From Arenibacter latericius DSM 15913 (lineage in GTDB: Bacteria > Bacteroidota > Bacteroidia > Flavobacteriales > Flavobacteriaceae): 49,997 nt of DNA. A program made the translations under genes and the position numbers. Positions within the stretch are counted from its first letter, which is position 1. Every line of letters starts with the position of its first letter. Of the stretch, positions 26,705 to 35,431 are shown in pieces. Below the pieces are notes generated by a model. The model did not search any database. It had not been told where the DNA came from and saw only the letters and a program-made list of their open reading frames with translations. Location: the NCBI RefSeq assembly GCF_000424985.1, contig NZ_AUKX01000039.1:1-49997 (forward strand), read 5' to 3'.

Positions 26705-27166
26705 ATGGAAACGGATAGCGGAAATTGGAAAATTAGACTGGATGATTTGCTTTGTGAGGTAATTTCCTCCAAGGAAGCGTATAGAGAATTATCACTCACG
26801 GAAGAGATTCTGCAGAAGCGACAATTTTTTAAAGAACAAGCGGAACAGCGACAAGATTTTGAACAAATCTTAAGTGACGAGATTATTGCCGTAAAGGAGG
26901 GAGGAGTATTCAAACGTAAAAAAGAAGGGGTATGTATTTTTGATGACGTAGCGGAAAAAGTGAATAGCAAAAATCTTACTGCCATTGAGGTAGATCGGTT
27001 GATTTTACAGCGAGAGCAAGACCTGATTAAAAAATATCAAGAGGTTTTAGCCTATGAAAATATTCCCGATGCCACTAATGCACTATTACAATCGCAGGCA
27101 GAAGATATAAACGATATCGCCCAAAAACTGATATTAGATCTGAACCTGGAAGAAAATAACTTTTAG
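26705..27166 (+). CDS. Helical protein of unknown function, 153 aa
   Basis: The sequence is almost entirely predicted helix, rich in Glu, Gln and Lys: GNWKIRLDDLLCEVISSKEAYRELS, then EILQKRQFFKEQAEQRQDFEQIL, and a C-terminal part ending KLILDLNLEENNF. The helix pattern recalls four-helix stress proteins such as DUF2383 or ferritin-like families, but I see no clear metal-ligand set, so no function is assigned. It lies 52 bases downstream of the SDR gene and 33 upstream of a tiny membrane protein gene, on the same strand. Confidence 0.65.
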   Translation: METDSGNWKIRLDDLLCEVISSKEAYRELSLTEEILQKRQFFKEQAEQRQDFEQILSDEIIAVKEGGVFKRKKEGVCIFDDVAEKVNSKNLTAIEVDRLILQREQDLIKKYQEVLAYENIPDATNALLQSQAEDINDIAQKLILDLNLEENNF

Positions 27167-27199
27167 TAGGAATAAGAATTAAAAACAAGAAACATCATT

Positions 27200-27328
27200 A
27201 TGAAAAATATTATTAAAGCATTACTAGCAGGATGGGGTGCAAAGAAAATTGGCGGAGGTAAATGTGGGTGTATAGGAACAATAATTGTTTTTATAATTCT
27301 CTATTATCTATTGGGATACGTATTATAA
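27200..27328 (+). CDS. Small membrane peptide, 42 aa
   Basis: A 42-residue frame starting from ATG: MKNIIKALLAGWGAKKIGGG, then KCGCIG, then one hydrophobic span (TIIVFIILYYLLGYVL). A basic, glycine-rich amphipathic head with a CGC motif before a single span suggests a small integral membrane protein. The gene lies 33 bases after the 153-residue protein gene and 52 bases before a terminator hairpin, which supports it as the last gene of the operon. Function unknown. Confidence 0.6.
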   Translation: MKNIIKALLAGWGAKKIGGGKCGCIGTIIVFIILYYLLGYVL

Positions 27329-27380
27329 TTACCACCTGGCGGAATTGAAGGGTCACCAAGAGATGTATATTTTAAAATAA

Positions 27381-27404
27381 AAAACCGCCAATTAAGGCGG
27401 TTTT
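27381..27404. terminator. Bidirectional terminator between the SDR operon and GH20
   Basis: AAAACCGCC and GGCGGTTTT form a nine-base perfect stem with a six-base loop flanked by A-rich and T-rich sequence. It sits between the 42-residue gene and the convergent hexosaminidase gene. Confidence 0.85.
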
Positions 27405-27480
27405 CATAACTCTTTTTTTTTGGTGATAATATCCTGCTCTAATTTATAAAACGCTGAGCATAGTGTTTAATCACAACTGA

Positions 27481-29103
27481 TTATTTTGGCATTGCCTCCT
27501 TTAGGGGAGCGTAATAGATACCGTTGTTCTTCCAGATTTCCAATAGGTTTGGGAGTGTTTTTAGGAAACGATCAAAATCTTTCTGCTGAGGCTGTGTCCA
27601 ACCCACTTCCGCATAGGCCGCAATTCGTGGAAACGTCATAAAATCCATATACCCGCTAGTAGGTATCCATTCTCCCCACATCTGGCTTCCGGTTCCAATT
27701 ATCCTATCGTGATATTTAGCGTCTAAATCCTTAGGGATAGGATTAAAGTCATAGGCCCTATTTAAAGGAATATTTTGGTAGGAATAATCTAAATACGTCT
27801 CTGTATGCAGAGAATTTACAATATTATACCCTTCTTCGGCTGCTTCTGTCATAAGCTTAATATCTCCCCTCCAAAAATGAATTACCGCAGACTTGGAAAG
27901 TTCGGTTTCTGCTTTACTATCCTTTTCAGCTTGATATTCATGAACATTAGTTCCTAGAATCTCGTTCCATCCCATCATTTTTCTCCCTTTACTTTCAATG
28001 TAATTGGATATTCTATTAGTAAAATCTACTTGCAGGTCGGCGAAGGTCTTTAGGTTATTATCCTTCATGTAATTTCTAATCTCCTCAGAATTCTCCCAAT
28101 GATCGTATTTTGCTTCATCCCCACCTATGTGAATTACTTCAGATGGGAATAAGGCCATTACCTCGTCTAATACATCGGTAAGAAAGGAGAAGACCTTAGG
28201 ATCTACCACATTAAAAATATCCTTACTCACCCCAAAATTAATAGGGACTTCTATTTGTTTTCCAGAAGAGCCTAACCATGGGTAGGCTGCAATTGCTGCA
28301 GAAGAATGTCCGGGCATTTCTATCTCTGGCACTACTGTTATGTATCGCTCTTTGGCATAGGCCAGAATCTCTTTTATATCTTCCTGGGTGTAATAACCTT
28401 CATGGGGTACTCCAGACTGTATAGGGCTATCCCACTTTCTAGGTCCTACTTGAGTGCTTGTTCTTTTAGATCCCACTTCGGTTAATAGTGGGTATTTTTT
28501 AATCTCTATTCGCCACCCTTGATCATCTACCAAATGCCAGTGGAAAACGTTCATTTTTAGTCTGGCCATCTCATTCAGTAGCTTCTTAACCTGATCTTTT
28601 CCTTGAAAGTAGCGCCCTTCATCTAACATAAAAGCCCTCCAGCCAAAGCGGGGTTCATCGGTGATATTAATATACTCTAACTCGCTCTTTTCTTCTTTTT
28701 GGGCTAGTAGCTGCCTAAGCGTTTGCAAACCGTAAAACAACCCTTGTTCATTGGCAGAAGTGATTAGGATCCCTTTTTTATCTATCGTCAAGCTATAGGC
28801 GCCATCGGTTGGATTTGCTTTTTTGCTGAGCTGTAATGTTAAATCCGATTTCCTTTTATCTGTACTTATTACAGATTTCCAATTAAAATCTTCTTCAAAC
28901 ATATTAGAAGCATATTTTAATAAATGACTAAGTGTTGCATTATCCCCAAAAATCTGAACCTCTTCACCAGGGGAATATACTCCATTCTTAGGTTCTACTA
29001 CATTGGGTTGCGGAATAACACTTATGTTGGAAGGTTGTGCCGTTAAAAGAATGGGAACAAGCAGTAATAAACTCAATGTAAATACTATACTCTTTTTGTT
29101 CAT
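27481..29103 (-). CDS. Beta-N-acetylhexosaminidase, glycoside hydrolase family 20 (exported)
   Basis: A signal peptide (cleaved near TAQPS) is followed by the GH20b domain (about 25-150) and the catalytic TIM barrel (about 152-500). Visible landmarks are the start block FGWRAFMLDEGRYF, HWHLVDDQGWRIEI, PEIEMPGHSSAA and the catalytic pair Asp329-Glu330 in HIGGDEAKYDHW. The enzyme releases terminal GlcNAc/GalNAc from chitin oligomers or glycans by substrate-assisted catalysis. At 540 residues it lacks the extra C-terminal domains of the second enzyme at 30.3 kb and is not a lipoprotein, so it is probably periplasmic. The two enzymes are divergently transcribed. Confidence 0.93.
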   Translation of the reverse strand: MNKKSIVFTLSLLLLVPILLTAQPSNISVIPQPNVVEPKNGVYSPGEEVQIFGDNATLSHLLKYASNMFEEDFNWKSVISTDKRKSDLTLQLSKKANPTDGAYSLTIDKKGILITSANEQGLFYGLQTLRQLLAQKEEKSELEYINITDEPRFGWRAFMLDEGRYFQGKDQVKKLLNEMARLKMNVFHWHLVDDQGWRIEIKKYPLLTEVGSKRTSTQVGPRKWDSPIQSGVPHEGYYTQEDIKEILAYAKERYITVVPEIEMPGHSSAAIAAYPWLGSSGKQIEVPINFGVSKDIFNVVDPKVFSFLTDVLDEVMALFPSEVIHIGGDEAKYDHWENSEEIRNYMKDNNLKTFADLQVDFTNRISNYIESKGRKMMGWNEILGTNVHEYQAEKDSKAETELSKSAVIHFWRGDIKLMTEAAEEGYNIVNSLHTETYLDYSYQNIPLNRAYDFNPIPKDLDAKYHDRIIGTGSQMWGEWIPTSGYMDFMTFPRIAAYAEVGWTQPQQKDFDRFLKTLPNLLEIWKNNGIYYAPLKEAMPK

Positions 29104-29360
29104 TTTAATTTATTTGAATTGATTTATTGGATTAGATTAAATTTAATTGCGGAACATATATGGTTGGGCTGTTCTAAAGGCTGGGAGTTGTGTAGATGCC
29201 AACCATTAATTTAGGTTTAAATCTACGGAATATTTAAAAATAGCACCGCTAACCAAGTCGAAAATTAAAATACTATTGATTGGTTTTTTGTTGATTCTAT
29301 AACGATAATTTTTCCTGTTTGTTCCTTAAAGAGACCAAAAGGTTAATCTGCTATATACGT

Positions 29361-29774
29361 TTAGGCTTTTTTAATAGTACCGCTTACATAGTTATATATC
29401 TCGGCCTTAAGGGTTTTAAAGTCATCCATACAATCCAATACCTCCATTTCTAAATCATCGTGTTTGTGGTAAAACGCAGCATCAAAGGTTTCTTTTCTGA
29501 ACTGTGCTAAACCCCCAAGATGATTTTCGTGTTTAGAAATCAGTTGACGTAGCTTAGATTTCCTAGCTTCAAACTCTCCTAACCGAGTTAAATATTTCTG
29601 TATTCTTTCAAATAAATTAGGAGTATTGGGCTTAAAAATATCGGAGTTTAATAATTGATGAATAAAACTGGTTTCATTCTCCATAAAATGAAGGTCCGAT
29701 TTCCAATGTTGTATGTGCCAATGTAATTTTTCAATTTTTGGTGGTGTGTTAAACACTTCGTTATTATCTTTCAT
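29361..29774 (-). CDS. Helical protein of unknown function, 137 aa
   Basis: A soluble protein of predicted long helices (KIEKLHWHIQHWKSDLHFMENETSFIHQLL; EFEARKSKLRQLISKHENHLGGL). It is rich in His and Trp near the N-terminus and has no signal peptide. It does not resemble a known enzyme. Its position between the two hexosaminidase genes does not by itself imply a shared task, because it is cytosolic and separated from both by more than 250 bases. Confidence 0.65.
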   Translation of the reverse strand: MKDNNEVFNTPPKIEKLHWHIQHWKSDLHFMENETSFIHQLLNSDIFKPNTPNLFERIQKYLTRLGEFEARKSKLRQLISKHENHLGGLAQFRKETFDAAFYHKHDDLEMEVLDCMDDFKTLKAEIYNYVSGTIKKA

Positions 29775-30339
29775 CTGTTTATATTTTATTGTTTTTTTCG
29801 GTCAGATGTAATTCGCCATTAAACATTAAGGTTGGTATCAACTTATTTGTAATGGCTCATTTCATAGGGGTAATTTCTAAAAGTGAGTTATAAAAATTGC
29901 CAAACCTTAATGGGGTGCAGAACTGTAATTTACTCGATAATAGAGATTTAAATGCTCCGAGGCTTGCCCGCCCGTGCCGTTCTGGCGGGCCTCGAAATCA
30001 ATACGTTTTTTTTCCTTTAATGCCTTGTGGGCTTGCCTCAAGGTAGTTTACTAATCTTATCAATCATTAATTGAAACCAATGTGCCGAGGATACATTCCT
30101 TAAATCACATTAATTCTCACGCATAGCATTCACCGAAAAATCAGTCCGCAGTAAAATACGTTAGCAACTCATTTTTATCTAATGTAATAATCAATAATAG
30201 GCTGTTTTTTAATGAGATACAATGATATTGGTCAGGAAGAATATTAGGGTCAGTTTAAAAAATACTCCCTTTTGTTAATCAACTAATATATAACCCTGAA
30301 GGAATTGATTATTTTTAGCGAATAAATTATTTAGGTCTA
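29775..30339. other. Intergenic region with repeat fragments, upstream of the second GH20
   Basis: 565 bases without a gene. It holds the GC-rich palindrome at 29959-29994 and a TTGTGGGCTTGCCTCAAGG segment (about 30026-30044) of a type I recall between genes in this family. An imperfect FNR-like half-palindrome TGAT-N4-GTCA lies at 30223-30234, 106 bases before the GH20 start. Confidence 0.4.
29959..29994. repeat. GC-rich palindromic intergenic repeat
   Basis: GCCCGCC and GGCGGGC pair around CGTGCCGTTCT. The segment CGTTCTGGCGGGCCT is shared exactly with the element at about 41580-41594, showing a dispersed family. It is much more GC-rich than its surroundings. Confidence 0.65.
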
Positions 30340-32628
30340 ATGATGAATGTATTTAAAGTACTCCCTTTTCTTCTTATTTTAATTATCACTTCTTGTAAGA
30401 AATCAGAACCCATTTTTACTGGAATAATTCCACAACCTAATGAAATTACCTATCAGGAAGGTTCTTTTGAGATAAATAAAAGCACTGTAATTGTGGTTGA
30501 TAGTAGGGTGGAGGGTGAAAAGCTTGGAGCTGAATTGCATTCATTTTTAAAAGCTAATTTTAATTTAGACCTTAAATTAACCTCTGAGAATCAAGATAAT
30601 GCTATTCAATTGATACTTTCTGGTGAGGATGAATCAGAAGGAGCTTATGGTCTAACTATCAATAAGTCGGGAGTGTCCATAATAGGAAGTACTTACCAAG
30701 GCTTATTTTATGGAATTCAGTCTTTAAAACAACTCCTCACTCCAAAATCAGCCATAAAAGAACCTGTTCTTAACTACCTTAACATTAAAGATGCCCCGGA
30801 ATTTGGATGGAGGGGAATGATGCTAGATGTATCTCGTCATTTTATGCCTAAAGATTCTGTGAAAAAGGTGATAGATGCACTAGCAATGCATAAGATGAAT
30901 AAATTTCATTGGCATTTGGTAGATGGAATAGGATGGAGAATTCAAATTGATGCCTACCCCGAGCTCACCAAAAAAGGGGCATGGCGAAAAGTAAAAGAAA
31001 ACAAGAAGCCATGGGAAGATTTTGAAGTGACCGAAGAAAATGCAGAAGGGGAAGTCTATGGAGGTTACTATACCAAGGAGGATATTAGAGAGATAGTAGC
31101 CTATGCAAAGGATCGGTATATAGATGTGATTCCTGAAATAGAAATGCCAGGGCATTCCGAGGCCGCTTTACAATGTTACCCTGAATTCTCTTGTGATATC
31201 AATAATATTACTGGTGTGTATTGCGCTGGTAACGATGGAACTTTTCAATTTCTACAAAATATAATTAGTGAGGTGGTAGAATTATTTCCTAATGAATATC
31301 TGCATATTGGTGGGGATGAAGTGGGAAAGGATTCATGGTTAAATTGTGATAAATGCAAAATAAGAATGCAAGAGGAAAACTTGCAAAATGGAGAAGAACT
31401 GCAGAGCTATTTTGTAAAAAGAATGGAAAAGTTTATACATTCTAAAAATAGGAAGCTTATTGGATGGGACGAGATTCTAGAAGGCGGCTTGCCAGAACGA
31501 GCCACGGTGATGTCTTGGAGAGGGGTTGCAGGTGGAATAGAAGCAGCTAATGCCGGACACGATGTAGTAATGTCACCAGGAGATCCATTATACTTTGATC
31601 ATAGTCAAGGTAAAAGCGAATTTGAACCACCCTCTTGGGGAGGTTATAATAACCTTTTAAAAGTATACGATTTTGATCCTATTCCCGTAGCTATTGAGGC
31701 GGATAAAAGACACCATATTTTAGGCGGACAAGCCAATCTATGGACAGAGCAGATAAAAACCTTAAACCATGTTCAATATATGATGCTGCCTAGACTCACC
31801 GCTCTTTCCGAAGCACTTTGGACAAAATCTGAAAATAAGGATAAAGAATATTTTAAAGAAAAATTAGATTTACAATTGGATAGATTTCAAGACTTGGGAT
31901 ATAATTTTGCTGGTAGTGCTATGTCTCCCAATTATGAGGTAAGTTATAATAAGGCGAATAAAGTGTTTAGCCTTAGTCTGTTTAACGAACTGAATCAATA
32001 CGACATTAGATACACCTTGGATGGTTCCGAGCCATCATTAGAATCCAAACTGTATACAGTGCCAATTGAATATACTTCTACTATTGAATTAAATGCTCAA
32101 TCTTTTAGGAATGGTAAGGCTATTGGGTTTCCCTTAATTAAAATGTTCTCTACTGGCTTTGGAGATCAGGCAACCATCATTTACACCAATCCCTATGACG
32201 AGACCTATAGTGGAGGAGGGGATAGGGCACTTGTAAATAATAAATTTGCCACTGCCCGTGGAGACGATCCCAATTGGCAGGGTATTCCGAAAAAGGATTT
32301 TGAAGTAGTTGTAGATCTAGGCGATGCCAAGGAACTTTCTTTCGTAGGGCTTAATTACTATCAGGACATAGGCGCCACTTCCGTAATGCTTCCTACTCAT
32401 GTCACCATTTCTATTTCAAAAGATGGACAAGACTATAAGACTGTTTTAGACCAGCCTATAGAAACCTTAGAAAAAAGGGAGCCTATTATTAAAAAGATAG
32501 TGGCCAATTTTGCTAATCAAACGGTTTCCTATATTAAAATTACTGCCAAGAATAGAGGAACATTGCCAGAGTGGCATTTGAGAAGAGGGGATGCCTGGAT
32601 TTTTATGGATGAGATATCTATAAAATAA
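30340..32628 (+). CDS. Beta-N-acetylhexosaminidase GH20, lipoprotein with C-terminal accessory domains
   Basis: The 762-residue protein has a lipobox (IITSC19), placing it on a membrane surface. It has a GH20b domain (about 25-150), a catalytic barrel (about 155-510; catalytic Asp326-Glu327 in HIGGDEVGKDSW), a chitobiase-like Fn3/beta-sandwich (about 530-610, RYTLDGSEPSLESK) and a discoidin/F5-8C-like carbohydrate-binding domain (about 620-760, containing VVDLGDAKELSFVGLNYYQD). It removes terminal N-acetylhexosamines, probably at the outer face or in the periplasm, and together with the first GH20 suggests use of chitin-derived or glycoprotein sugars. Two consecutive ATGs are possible; the first is used. 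Confidence 0.92.
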   Translation: MMNVFKVLPFLLILIITSCKKSEPIFTGIIPQPNEITYQEGSFEINKSTVIVVDSRVEGEKLGAELHSFLKANFNLDLKLTSENQDNAIQLILSGEDESEGAYGLTINKSGVSIIGSTYQGLFYGIQSLKQLLTPKSAIKEPVLNYLNIKDAPEFGWRGMMLDVSRHFMPKDSVKKVIDALAMHKMNKFHWHLVDGIGWRIQIDAYPELTKKGAWRKVKENKKPWEDFEVTEENAEGEVYGGYYTKEDIREIVAYAKDRYIDVIPEIEMPGHSEAALQCYPEFSCDINNITGVYCAGNDGTFQFLQNIISEVVELFPNEYLHIGGDEVGKDSWLNCDKCKIRMQEENLQNGEELQSYFVKRMEKFIHSKNRKLIGWDEILEGGLPERATVMSWRGVAGGIEAANAGHDVVMSPGDPLYFDHSQGKSEFEPPSWGGYNNLLKVYDFDPIPVAIEADKRHHILGGQANLWTEQIKTLNHVQYMMLPRLTALSEALWTKSENKDKEYFKEKLDLQLDRFQDLGYNFAGSAMSPNYEVSYNKANKVFSLSLFNELNQYDIRYTLDGSEPSLESKLYTVPIEYTSTIELNAQSFRNGKAIGFPLIKMFSTGFGDQATIIYTNPYDETYSGGGDRALVNNKFATARGDDPNWQGIPKKDFEVVVDLGDAKELSFVGLNYYQDIGATSVMLPTHVTISISKDGQDYKTVLDQPIETLEKREPIIKKIVANFANQTVSYIKITAKNRGTLPEWHLRRGDAWIFMDEISIK

Positions 32629-32692
32629 ATGGTAGTAAATAAGGTGGCTCCAATTTATTTAGGATGAAATTTTAAGCAAAAAAGGGCTTAGC

Positions 32693-32704
32693 TGATTTAT
32701 ATCA
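32693..32704. promoter_or_regulatory. TGAT-N4-ATCA palindrome (CRP/FNR-like) upstream of the HMA-like gene
   Basis: TGATTTATATCA is a perfect inverted repeat 110 bases before the ATG at 32814. It matches the core of FNR-type boxes but lacks the outer T and A. One such 8-base match is expected by chance in a window of this size, so the case rests on the related sites at 44.2-45.5 kb. Confidence 0.3.
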
Positions 32705-32813
32705 TATCTAATCAGGAGGTTGTTGATTAAGTTTGCTAATCTCAGGATCAAATTAAAGTACTACGGATCTATGATGGTCTCGAGAATATTATATAATATT
32801 AAAATTGAGACGT

Positions 32814-33077
32814 ATGAAAGCTAGGGCTAAATTGGAAAACTTAAACTGTACTGCAGATAAACAGATTATTGTTCGAAACCTGAGTCGCATTATGAATATC
32901 AGGGTTCTTGAGGTCAATATTGATTCAAGTACCATTGACTTCCTATATTCCACCTCCGTTGTGTTTGAGCAAGCTCAGCGCGAATTGTGGAGGATTGGTT
33001 TCCCTATAAAGTCTTGTGCACTTAGTGGATTTGATCAAAATACGGCTAAAAAAGAAATAAGGGTAGAAATGGCTTAA
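32814..33077 (+). CDS. HMA-like small protein lacking the CXXC metal motif, 87 aa
   Basis: From ATG 32814 the product follows the beta-alpha-beta-beta-alpha-beta order of heavy-metal-associated domains (KLENLNCTADKQIIVRNLSRI, RVLEVNIDSSTIDFLYSTS, QAQRELWRIGFPIKS). The metal-binding loop that should read MxCxxC is reduced to LNCTADK, with a single cysteine. It therefore resembles the HMA fold but probably does not bind copper in the usual way. The TTG nine bases upstream is a less likely start. It is convergent with the ATP-cone/nuclease gene. Confidence 0.65.
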   Translation: MKARAKLENLNCTADKQIIVRNLSRIMNIRVLEVNIDSSTIDFLYSTSVVFEQAQRELWRIGFPIKSCALSGFDQNTAKKEIRVEMA

Positions 33078-33109
33078 ACCCTCGTTTGTTTAAAATGTTA
33101 TTTGTGTAA

Positions 33110-33952
33110 TTACAGATTACATAAATTCTTTATTTCGTTAATAACCCTTTTTGTTCTCAAAGCTGAAATTCCAATTTTCTCTAATGCATGTGGAGCATTA
33201 AAAAGCTCAACGGTTAAAATTATATCGTTCTCAATTAGTTGGTGTTTTTCTTTCTTAGTCAGCGTAGTTAAAGTGGTAATAGGATAGAGAGCATAATGAT
33301 CTATATTGTGTTTTATCCCATTGTTTTCTGGGTAATCCCAACTTAATAATTGCAGCCCTACACAATTGGAGTAGTCTATAGCATCTGAAGAAAACCGGGT
33401 GTTGGTAACTAGCCAGCCTTGTTTGAGGTGCGATTTTTTTACAGGGTCCTTATTCCAACGATTTTGAATATCTAGAAAGCGCGAATTAATGTATAATGGC
33501 ACCTTTACACCACTAATTGATTTGGGGTCTGAGTGAAATTTGCATTCTACCGCATAGGAGTTCCCGTCTTTCTGGGCTAGCACATCTACTTCATGAGTAA
33601 CACATTCCCCTTGTAGAGTTACACTAACCTGAGTTTCAAAACCTTTTTGACGGAGTAAGGCACCAATTAATCGTTCAAAAGGAAACCCCGTAGGTCCTAG
33701 GTCCAATATAGCGCGCTTTAAACTGTATTTGGAAGCGGAAATACGGTTGTGTTTTTTTAATAATGAAAATACCTTTTTATATATTTCCTTGGAAGGCATG
33801 CCATCATAAAGTGTGGGAGTAATATGCGCAACAATATTTTCTATCTCCTCTTCCGAGGCCTTACTTCTTCTTAGGGAGTTTTTTAATTTTTCGACTTTAA
33901 ATTCTTCAATCTCTCCATTAAATTTTTTAATATATATTGGATTGTTTTCCAT
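33110..33952 (-). CDS. ATP-cone / PD-(D/E)XK (Mrr-like) nuclease fusion
   Basis: Residues about 5-88 form an ATP-cone domain (IYIKKFNGEIEEFKVEKLKNSLRRS...ISASKYSLKRAILDL), the nucleotide-sensing module best known from ribonucleotide reductases and NrdR. Residues about 90-220 form a restriction-endonuclease-like domain: Glu93 in FERLIGALLRQKGFE, Asp123 in HEVDVLAQ and the Glu136-x-Lys138 pair in AVECKFH, the complete PD-(D/E)XK site. The last 60 residues (about 225-280) are helical and end KRVINEIKNLC. A nuclease gated by ATP/dATP level is the obvious reading, but the substrate is unknown. A small membrane reading frame ends five bases upstream. Confidence 0.85.
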   Translation of the reverse strand: MENNPIYIKKFNGEIEEFKVEKLKNSLRRSKASEEEIENIVAHITPTLYDGMPSKEIYKKVFSLLKKHNRISASKYSLKRAILDLGPTGFPFERLIGALLRQKGFETQVSVTLQGECVTHEVDVLAQKDGNSYAVECKFHSDPKSISGVKVPLYINSRFLDIQNRWNKDPVKKSHLKQGWLVTNTRFSSDAIDYSNCVGLQLLSWDYPENNGIKHNIDHYALYPITTLTTLTKKEKHQLIENDIILTVELFNAPHALEKIGISALRTKRVINEIKNLCNL

Positions 33953-33957
33953 GTTTT

Positions 33958-34233
33958 TTATGCTATTTTTTTACTGATTTTATAATAGACCATCGCTGAG
34001 AAATCTAAGGTAAGAATAATCCTAAAACTCATAGCGCCTATCGTCCTAATTTCAAATATACCGCCTTGGTTAATATAAATGACCAAAGCGATAGAAGCAA
34101 AAATAAGAAGACTAGTTATCCTGATCAAAACCCAATGGGTTCAGTTCATTGCTTTAAAGAAACCATAGAGTGCTAATAGATGCAGAAATCCACGTACAAA
34201 TTGATACAAAGCCTTGGAGAATAACTCAATTCT
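33958..34233 (-). pseudogene. Small membrane protein gene with an in-frame TGA, upstream of the ATP-cone nuclease
   Basis: One frame reads LYQFVRGFLHLLALYGFFKAMN, then TGA at 34141-34143, then continues for 60 residues (HWVLIRITSLLIFASIALVIYINQGG...LDFSAMVYYKISKKIA) to TAA at 33958. Both parts look like coding sequence with hydrophobic spans, and the 3' end lies five bases before the nuclease ATG. Either a nonsense mutation split a gene of about 90 residues, or translation restarts at TTG 34128. There is no sign of a selenocysteine context. Confidence 0.4.
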
Positions 34234-34309
34234 CTAAACCTAGAACACGGTCCATTTAAGAATTTGGATTCCCTTTTTTTTTGTAAATATTATTAGATTT
34301 CTTTTTTCA

Positions 34310-35431
34310 TTAGTTTACTTTTTTATAACTCCATACGGCTAACGCATTCATCACTAACGCATAAGCTAAAGTTTTTAGTAGTTGAGGTAGTATATCCTGA
34401 AGACCAGAGCCTTTTAGTAGCACCATGCGCATTACCTCAACAAAGTATTTAATAGGATTAATTTCGGTGAAAATTTGTGCCCACTGGGGCATGCTTTCTA
34501 TAGGGGTAAATAGGCCACTCATTAAAATAAAAATGACTATAAAAAACCATGCTATAAACATTGCCTGCTGTTGGGTATCGGTAAAGTTTGAAATTAGTAA
34601 TCCCATTCCCAATATCACCAGAATGTAAATAGAGGTATAGAGATAGAGCAATGGAATGCTGCCCAACATGGGCGTATTGAAAATTAATTTTGCTAAAATC
34701 AGGCCAATCGTTAACAATCCCATCCCAATAATCCAAAATGGAAATAGCTTACCGATGATAAATTGACTTTTTTTAATTGGGGTTACATTTATCTGCTCTA
34801 ACGTACCTATTTCCTTTTCCCTAACAATGTTCATCCCAGACAAGAAGAGGGTGATCATGGTTACCAACAACACCAAAATACCGGGCACCATAAAAGTTTT
34901 GTAATCCAAGCTTGTGTTATACCAAAAAGAAGGAATACTACTAATATTCATTGGCTTAATACTCCTATGCGAAGTATCCATAAGGCTTACCCGAATATCA
35001 CGGTTATAGCCTTGAATTATTTGATTGATATAAACACTTTCTAATCCTGCTGCTGCGCCATCTATCGCATTGATGCTAATACCAAGTGTAGCTGATTTTT
35101 CCTTTATCAAATTCCGTTCAAAATGATTTGGTATTTCTAAGACTACATCCACTTCTCCGGCAAGCATAGCGGAATTCGCCATCTTATTGGACGGTAAGTC
35201 CATTAAGACATCAAAATAAGAGGAGGCATTAAATTTTTCGATTAGGGAACGAGAAGTGGAGGTACGATCAGCATCGATATAAGCAAACTTTATATTTTTC
35301 ACCTCATAGGTAGCAGCATTGGAAAGAATGACCAATTGAAGGATGGGCAAGATGAAAATAATTGGCAACATTCCTTTATTTCTAAAGATCTGCTTAAACT
35401 CCTTTTGTATGATATAGCCTATAGTTCTCAT
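34310..35431 (-). CDS. ABC-2 type exporter permease (second permease, YbhR/YhhJ-like)
   Basis: The 373-residue protein has one N-terminal span (about 21-42), a large periplasmic domain (about 45-175) and five C-terminal spans (about 180-370), the layout of YbhS/YbhR-type permeases. The conserved block EKEIGTLEQINVTPIKKSQFIIGKLFPFWIIG and GLFTPIESMPQWAQIFTEINPIKYF are present. It is the last gene of the exporter operon; its ATG overlaps the end of the preceding permease by one base. With its twin it should form the membrane channel served by the two upstream ATPases. Confidence 0.92.
   Translation of the reverse strand: MRTIGYIIQKEFKQIFRNKGMLPIIFILPILQLVILSNAATYEVKNIKFAYIDADRTSTSRSLIEKFNASSYFDVLMDLPSNKMANSAMLAGEVDVVLEIPNHFERNLIKEKSATLGISINAIDGAAAGLESVYINQIIQGYNRDIRVSLMDTSHRSIKPMNISSIPSFWYNTSLDYKTFMVPGILVLLVTMITLFLSGMNIVREKEIGTLEQINVTPIKKSQFIIGKLFPFWIIGMGLLTIGLILAKLIFNTPMLGSIPLLYLYTSIYILVILGMGLLISNFTDTQQQAMFIAWFFIVIFILMSGLFTPIESMPQWAQIFTEINPIKYFVEVMRMVLLKGSGLQDILPQLLKTLAYALVMNALAVWSYKKVN

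Noticed and set aside
30223-30234. TGAT-N4-GTCA before the second GH20 as an FNR site
   Set aside because: It has a mismatch, such half-matches are expected by chance in this AT-rich window, and the gene has no evident link to oxygen.
34141-34143. In-frame TGA read as selenocysteine
   Set aside because: There is no recognised selenoprotein family or visible SECIS-like hairpin, and the codon is in a hydrophobic membrane peptide; a nonsense mutation or internal start is simpler.
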